A stretch of DNA of 8,206 nt, taken from positions 1 through 8,206 of the forward strand of contig JAMOUE010000250.1 in NCBI GenBank assembly GCA_027068235.1, read 5' to 3'. Shown here in pieces: positions 5,864-8,206 of the stretch. Every line of letters starts with the position of its first letter. The first letter of the stretch is position 1. This stretch comes from Deltaproteobacteria bacterium. Lineage in GTDB: Bacteria > Desulfobacterota > Dissulfuribacteria > Dissulfuribacterales > QOAL01. The notes under the pieces were generated by a model. It was given only the letters and a program-made list of their open reading frames with translations. It did no database searches and was not told where the DNA came from. Made by a program: the position numbers and the translations under genes.

Positions 5864-6100
5864 ATGTCCAAGCCGTTATCTGGTCATCAGCCTGTAAGGA
5901 TGTGTGTGTTTTGCAGGAGGCGATTGCCAAAGAATGAAATGGTCAGGTTCGTGTTAAGGGATGGGGTTGTAGTAGTGGATGAAACAGCGAATTCTTTCGG
6001 GCGCGGAGCCTATTGTTGTAGAGATGATTCTTGCCTGAGAAAGGCACGGGAAGATAGGATGGACCTTATTAAAAGGGCGCTTACGCCAAGACGCAAATAA
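5864..6100 (+). CDS. ylxR: YlxR/RnpM family small RNA-binding protein (DUF448)
   Basis: This 78-residue basic protein has the YlxR signature: RMCVFCRRRLPKNEMVRFV near the N-terminus and GRGAYCC (46-52) followed by SCLRKA. Cys14, Cys17, Cys51/52 and Cys57 are placed so that a metal site is possible. YlxR is a nucleic-acid-binding protein; in Bacillus subtilis it has been described as RnpM, a modulator of RNase P. It sits 9 bases after nusA in its usual place before infB. The ATG at 5864 has only a weak AAAGG site 14 bases away; an ATG at 5857 is out of frame. Met13 is a less likely alternative start, just before the first cysteine. The ylxQ (L7Ae-like) gene that often follows in Firmicutes is absent. 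Confidence 0.93.
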   Translation: MSKPLSGHQPVRMCVFCRRRLPKNEMVRFVLRDGVVVVDETANSFGRGAYCCRDDSCLRKAREDRMDLIKRALTPRRK

Positions 6101-6102
6101 CT

Positions 6103-6187
6103 AGGAGGCTACTCTGAAATGGCAATTTTATTTAAAGATAATTTTAGAGAGATCCTAGAACGATACAGCCTTTTTGTGGCTTCTTAA
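6103..6187 (+). CDS. Candidate 22-codon small ORF with strong ribosome site, between ylxR and infB
   Basis: AGGAGG (6103-6108) lies 10 bases before an ATG at 6119 that opens a 22-residue frame, beginning MAILFKDNF and ending SLFVAS, with TAA at 6185-6187. The coordinates include the ribosome site. The site is better than those of rimP and ylxR, which argues that ribosomes start here. The peptide mixes hydrophobic and charged residues and matches no family I know. It could be a small protein, a leader peptide that tunes infB translation 32 bases downstream, or the remnant of a lost gene. CTAGGA (6101-6106), which overlaps the ribosome site, can pair with TCCTAG (6153-6158) inside the frame. 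Confidence 0.42.
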
Positions 6188-6202
6188 GTTTCAACGTAAT
6201 TT

Positions 6203-6210
6203 GGGGGTGA
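6203..6210 (+). promoter_or_regulatory. Ribosome binding site of infB
   Basis: GGGGGTGA continues into T and pairs with the 16S rRNA 3' end over the GGTGAT part of the anti-SD complement. It lies 9 bases from the ATG at 6220 and fixes that start. Confidence 0.75.
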
Positions 6211-6219
6211 TTTTTTAAA

Positions 6220-8206
6220 ATGTCAAAGATAAGAGTTCACGAGCTTGCCAAGGAGTTTGGCATTTCAAGCAAAGAGATGGAGGCCAGAATCAAAGATCTC
6301 GGCTATCCTATTAAGAATTACATGAGTACGCTAGAGGATTACGAGGCCAATGAGATAAGAAGCAGACTTCGCAATCAAGAGCCTGAGCAGGAGATAGAGC
6401 AACCAAGTAAACAGCCCAAAAAGAAGGTGATTCGTAGAAGGCACAAGGTCCTTCATATAAAGAGGATCATTAGAAATACGCCTGAGGAGGAGTCTGTTCA
6501 AGAGGCACAGGAAGTAACCCCCAAAGAGCCAGAAGAATCAAAGGTAGAAAAGGTTGTTAAGGCTGAAGATAAGAGTCAGGAAGAGGCCAAAAAGGTTGTA
6601 GAAGAAAGGCCGAAAGAGAAAAAGAGAGAGCCAGAAGATGTTTCATCTCAAAAGGCAAGGATAGTAAGGCCGGCTCCAAAGAAGACAGAGGAAAAGGTCA
6701 AGATTATAAAACCAGCGGTTCCTCCTGCTGAAAAAGAAGAGAAGAAGATAAAGGAGGAGCCTAAAGTAACCAAGCCTGCCTCAGATGTTTCTGTTTCTGA
6801 TAAGTCAGCTCCAAAAGATGTTCAGGAAAAGGAAGAGGTAAAAGAACAGAAAGAACCACAACAACAAGAACAACAAAAGGTTGAGACCAAACCTGAACAG
6901 GTTGCAGAAAAAGAGAAGGAAGAGCCTGTTAAAAAGACAGAAAAGGAAGCAGTCAAGCCTGATGCAAAGGAAGCAAAGGAAAAGGCTTCACCAAAACCTT
7001 CGTCAAAGCCGAAAGAGCCCAAGCAATTTGTCAAGATCCTTCAAAGACCAAAGATAGAAATAAAGAAGCCTGAAAAGAAAGAGGAACACAAGCCGCGTTC
7101 CGTTGAAAAGGCTGCTCCAAGGACTCCGGTAGAAGAACGTCCACAGAGACCTTCCAAGGGAAAGAAAAAAGGCAAGAGGGTGGTCAAGGCCACTGATTTA
7201 GGAAGTCTTCCCAAGAAGAGGAAACTCCACAAGAAAAAGGGAAAGAAGGAGGCCATAAGAGAGATACTCAAGGAAGAAGCGGGTATCTCAAAGGTTGGCA
7301 GAAAGGGCCCAAAAAGTTCAAAGGCTCAAAAAGAGGCAAAGACCGTTGGTACAGCGCCTATCAAGGCTGAAAAGCGCAAGATTACAATGGTCGAGACCAT
7401 ACAGGTGAGCGAGCTTGCCCAGAAGATGGGGGTTAAAGTAGCTGAGGTGATAATGAAGCTAATGGCTCTTGGAGTCATGGCCACTGCCAACCAGACTGTT
7501 GACTATGATACCGCCGCTCTTGTTGCCTCAGAATTTGGCTATGAAGTGGAGAGAAAGAGCGTTGCAGAGGACATAATCGAGCAGGTCCAGAAGGAAGTAA
7601 AGGGAGGCGAACCCGTCCCAAGACCTCCTGTTGTAACCATAATGGGGCATGTCGATCATGGTAAGACCACATTGCTGGATGCAATCCGAAAAAGTGACGT
7701 TGCAGCAAAGGAGGCAGGTGGAATCACACAGCACATTGGTGCCTATGAAGTTGAGTTACCATCTGGTGAACAGGTGGTGTTCCTAGATACTCCAGGCCAT
7801 GAGGCTTTCACATCCATGCGTGCTAGAGGCGCCAGCGTTACAGACATAGTTATCCTTGTTGTAGCGGCAGACGATGGGGTTATGGCCCAGACCAGGGAGG
7901 CAATAGACCATGCAAGGGCTGCTGATGTTCCCATTATCGTTGCAGTCAACAAGATAGACAAACCAGGTGCCAATCCTGACAGGGTCAAGACAGAGCTTTC
8001 AGAGCTTGGACTTATGCCAGAAGATTGGGGTGGAGATACCATTTTTGTAAACGTCTCTGCCAAGATGGGAACTGGCATTGATGAGCTCCTTGAGATGATG
8101 GTGCTTCAAGCAGAGGTGCTTGAGCTCAAGGCAGATCCAAATCGTCCAGCCACAGGCTATGTCATTGAATCAAAACTTGATAAGGGTAGGGGGCCTGTTG
8201 CAACAC
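6220..8206 (+). CDS. infB: Translation initiation factor IF2 (3' end outside window)
   Basis: IF2 is the GTPase that places fMet-tRNA on the 30S subunit and promotes 50S joining. About 662 residues are visible, with no stop before the edge. Order: an IF2_N domain (1-52, SKIRVHELAKEFGISSKEME), an Arg-rich patch (KVIRRRHK, near 69), a Lys/Glu/Pro-rich linker of about 330 residues, a second IF2_N domain (about 386-445, VSELAQKMGVKVAEVI), then the G domain. G motifs: G1 GHVDHGKT (476-483), G2 GITQHIG with Thr503, G3 DTPGHE (523-528), G4 NKID (577-580), G5 SAK (613-615). The visible end, NRPATGYVIESKLDKGRG, opens domain II. The ATG at 6220 begins the typical MSKIRVHELA start and has the ribosome site GGGGGTGA. 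By comparison with E. coli IF2 I would expect a full length near 950-1000 residues. Confidence 0.98.
   Translation, partial: MSKIRVHELAKEFGISSKEMEARIKDLGYPIKNYMSTLEDYEANEIRSRLRNQEPEQEIEQPSKQPKKKVIRRRHKVLHIKRIIRNTPEEESVQEAQEVTPKEPEESKVEKVVKAEDKSQEEAKKVVEERPKEKKREPEDVSSQKARIVRPAPKKTEEKVKIIKPAVPPAEKEEKKIKEEPKVTKPASDVSVSDKSAPKDVQEKEEVKEQKEPQQQEQQKVETKPEQVAEKEKEEPVKKTEKEAVKPDAKEAKEKASPKPSSKPKEPKQFVKILQRPKIEIKKPEKKEEHKPRSVEKAAPRTPVEERPQRPSKGKKKGKRVVKATDLGSLPKKRKLHKKKGKKEAIREILKEEAGISKVGRKGPKSSKAQKEAKTVGTAPIKAEKRKITMVETIQVSELAQKMGVKVAEVIMKLMALGVMATANQTVDYDTAALVASEFGYEVERKSVAEDIIEQVQKEVKGGEPVPRPPVVTIMGHVDHGKTTLLDAIRKSDVAAKEAGGITQHIGAYEVELPSGEQVVFLDTPGHEAFTSMRARGASVTDIVILVVAADDGVMAQTREAIDHARAADVPIIVAVNKIDKPGANPDRVKTELSELGLMPEDWGGDTIFVNVSAKMGTGIDELLEMMVLQAEVLELKADPNRPATGYVIESKLDKGRGPVAT

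Noticed and set aside
6167..6181. AGCC/GGCT hairpin before infB as a terminator
   Set aside because: It has only four base pairs, the T-run lies in the loop, and nothing T-rich follows directly.
7743..8078. 111-codon open frame on the minus strand across infB
   Set aside because: It is antisense to the highly conserved IF2 G domain; the forward frame holds all G motifs.

Overview
The window looks like bacterial chromosome, moderately AT-leaning with frequent AGA, AGG and ATA codons. The translation genes run rimP, nusA, ylxR, infB behind a tRNA gene. IF2 has a very long charged linker, and an ArnA-type formyltransferase shows a Gram-negative-style envelope. I would guess a Desulfobacterota (deltaproteobacterial) or related Gram-negative anaerobe, but this is inferred from gene style and not proven. 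Every gene is on the + strand. I see no CRISPR array, insertion sequence, integrase or rRNA.

Left block (bases 2-3460): three tightly packed genes that look like one operon, whose start lies upstream of the window. First is the C-terminal part of a large AAA+ ATPase with a degenerate, possibly sugar-kinase-like N-terminal region. Next, after a 2-base gap, comes a membrane PAP2-type lipid phosphatase. After another 10 bases comes a stand-alone formyltransferase that closely matches the N-terminal domain of ArnA. The last two fit modification of lipid carriers or lipopolysaccharide; the role of the ATPase is unknown.

Middle block (3461-3868): an intergenic region with a good sigma70-type promoter, a tRNA-Gly with anticodon CCC, a hairpin, a 16-bp AT palindrome and a strong intrinsic terminator. 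The terminator ends only 17 bases before rimP. This resembles the E. coli metY-rimP-nusA-infB arrangement, where a tRNA gene heads the operon and transcripts reach the protein genes by reading through terminators.

Right block (3869-8206): rimP (30S maturation), nusA (transcription elongation, termination and antitermination), ylxR/rnpM (small RNA-binding protein), a 22-codon reading frame with a strong ribosome binding site, and infB (translation initiation factor IF2). infB runs off the right edge inside its GTPase/domain II region. The block couples transcription and translation functions. Its expression is probably set by readthrough at the terminator before rimP, which would allow NusA to control its own operon.
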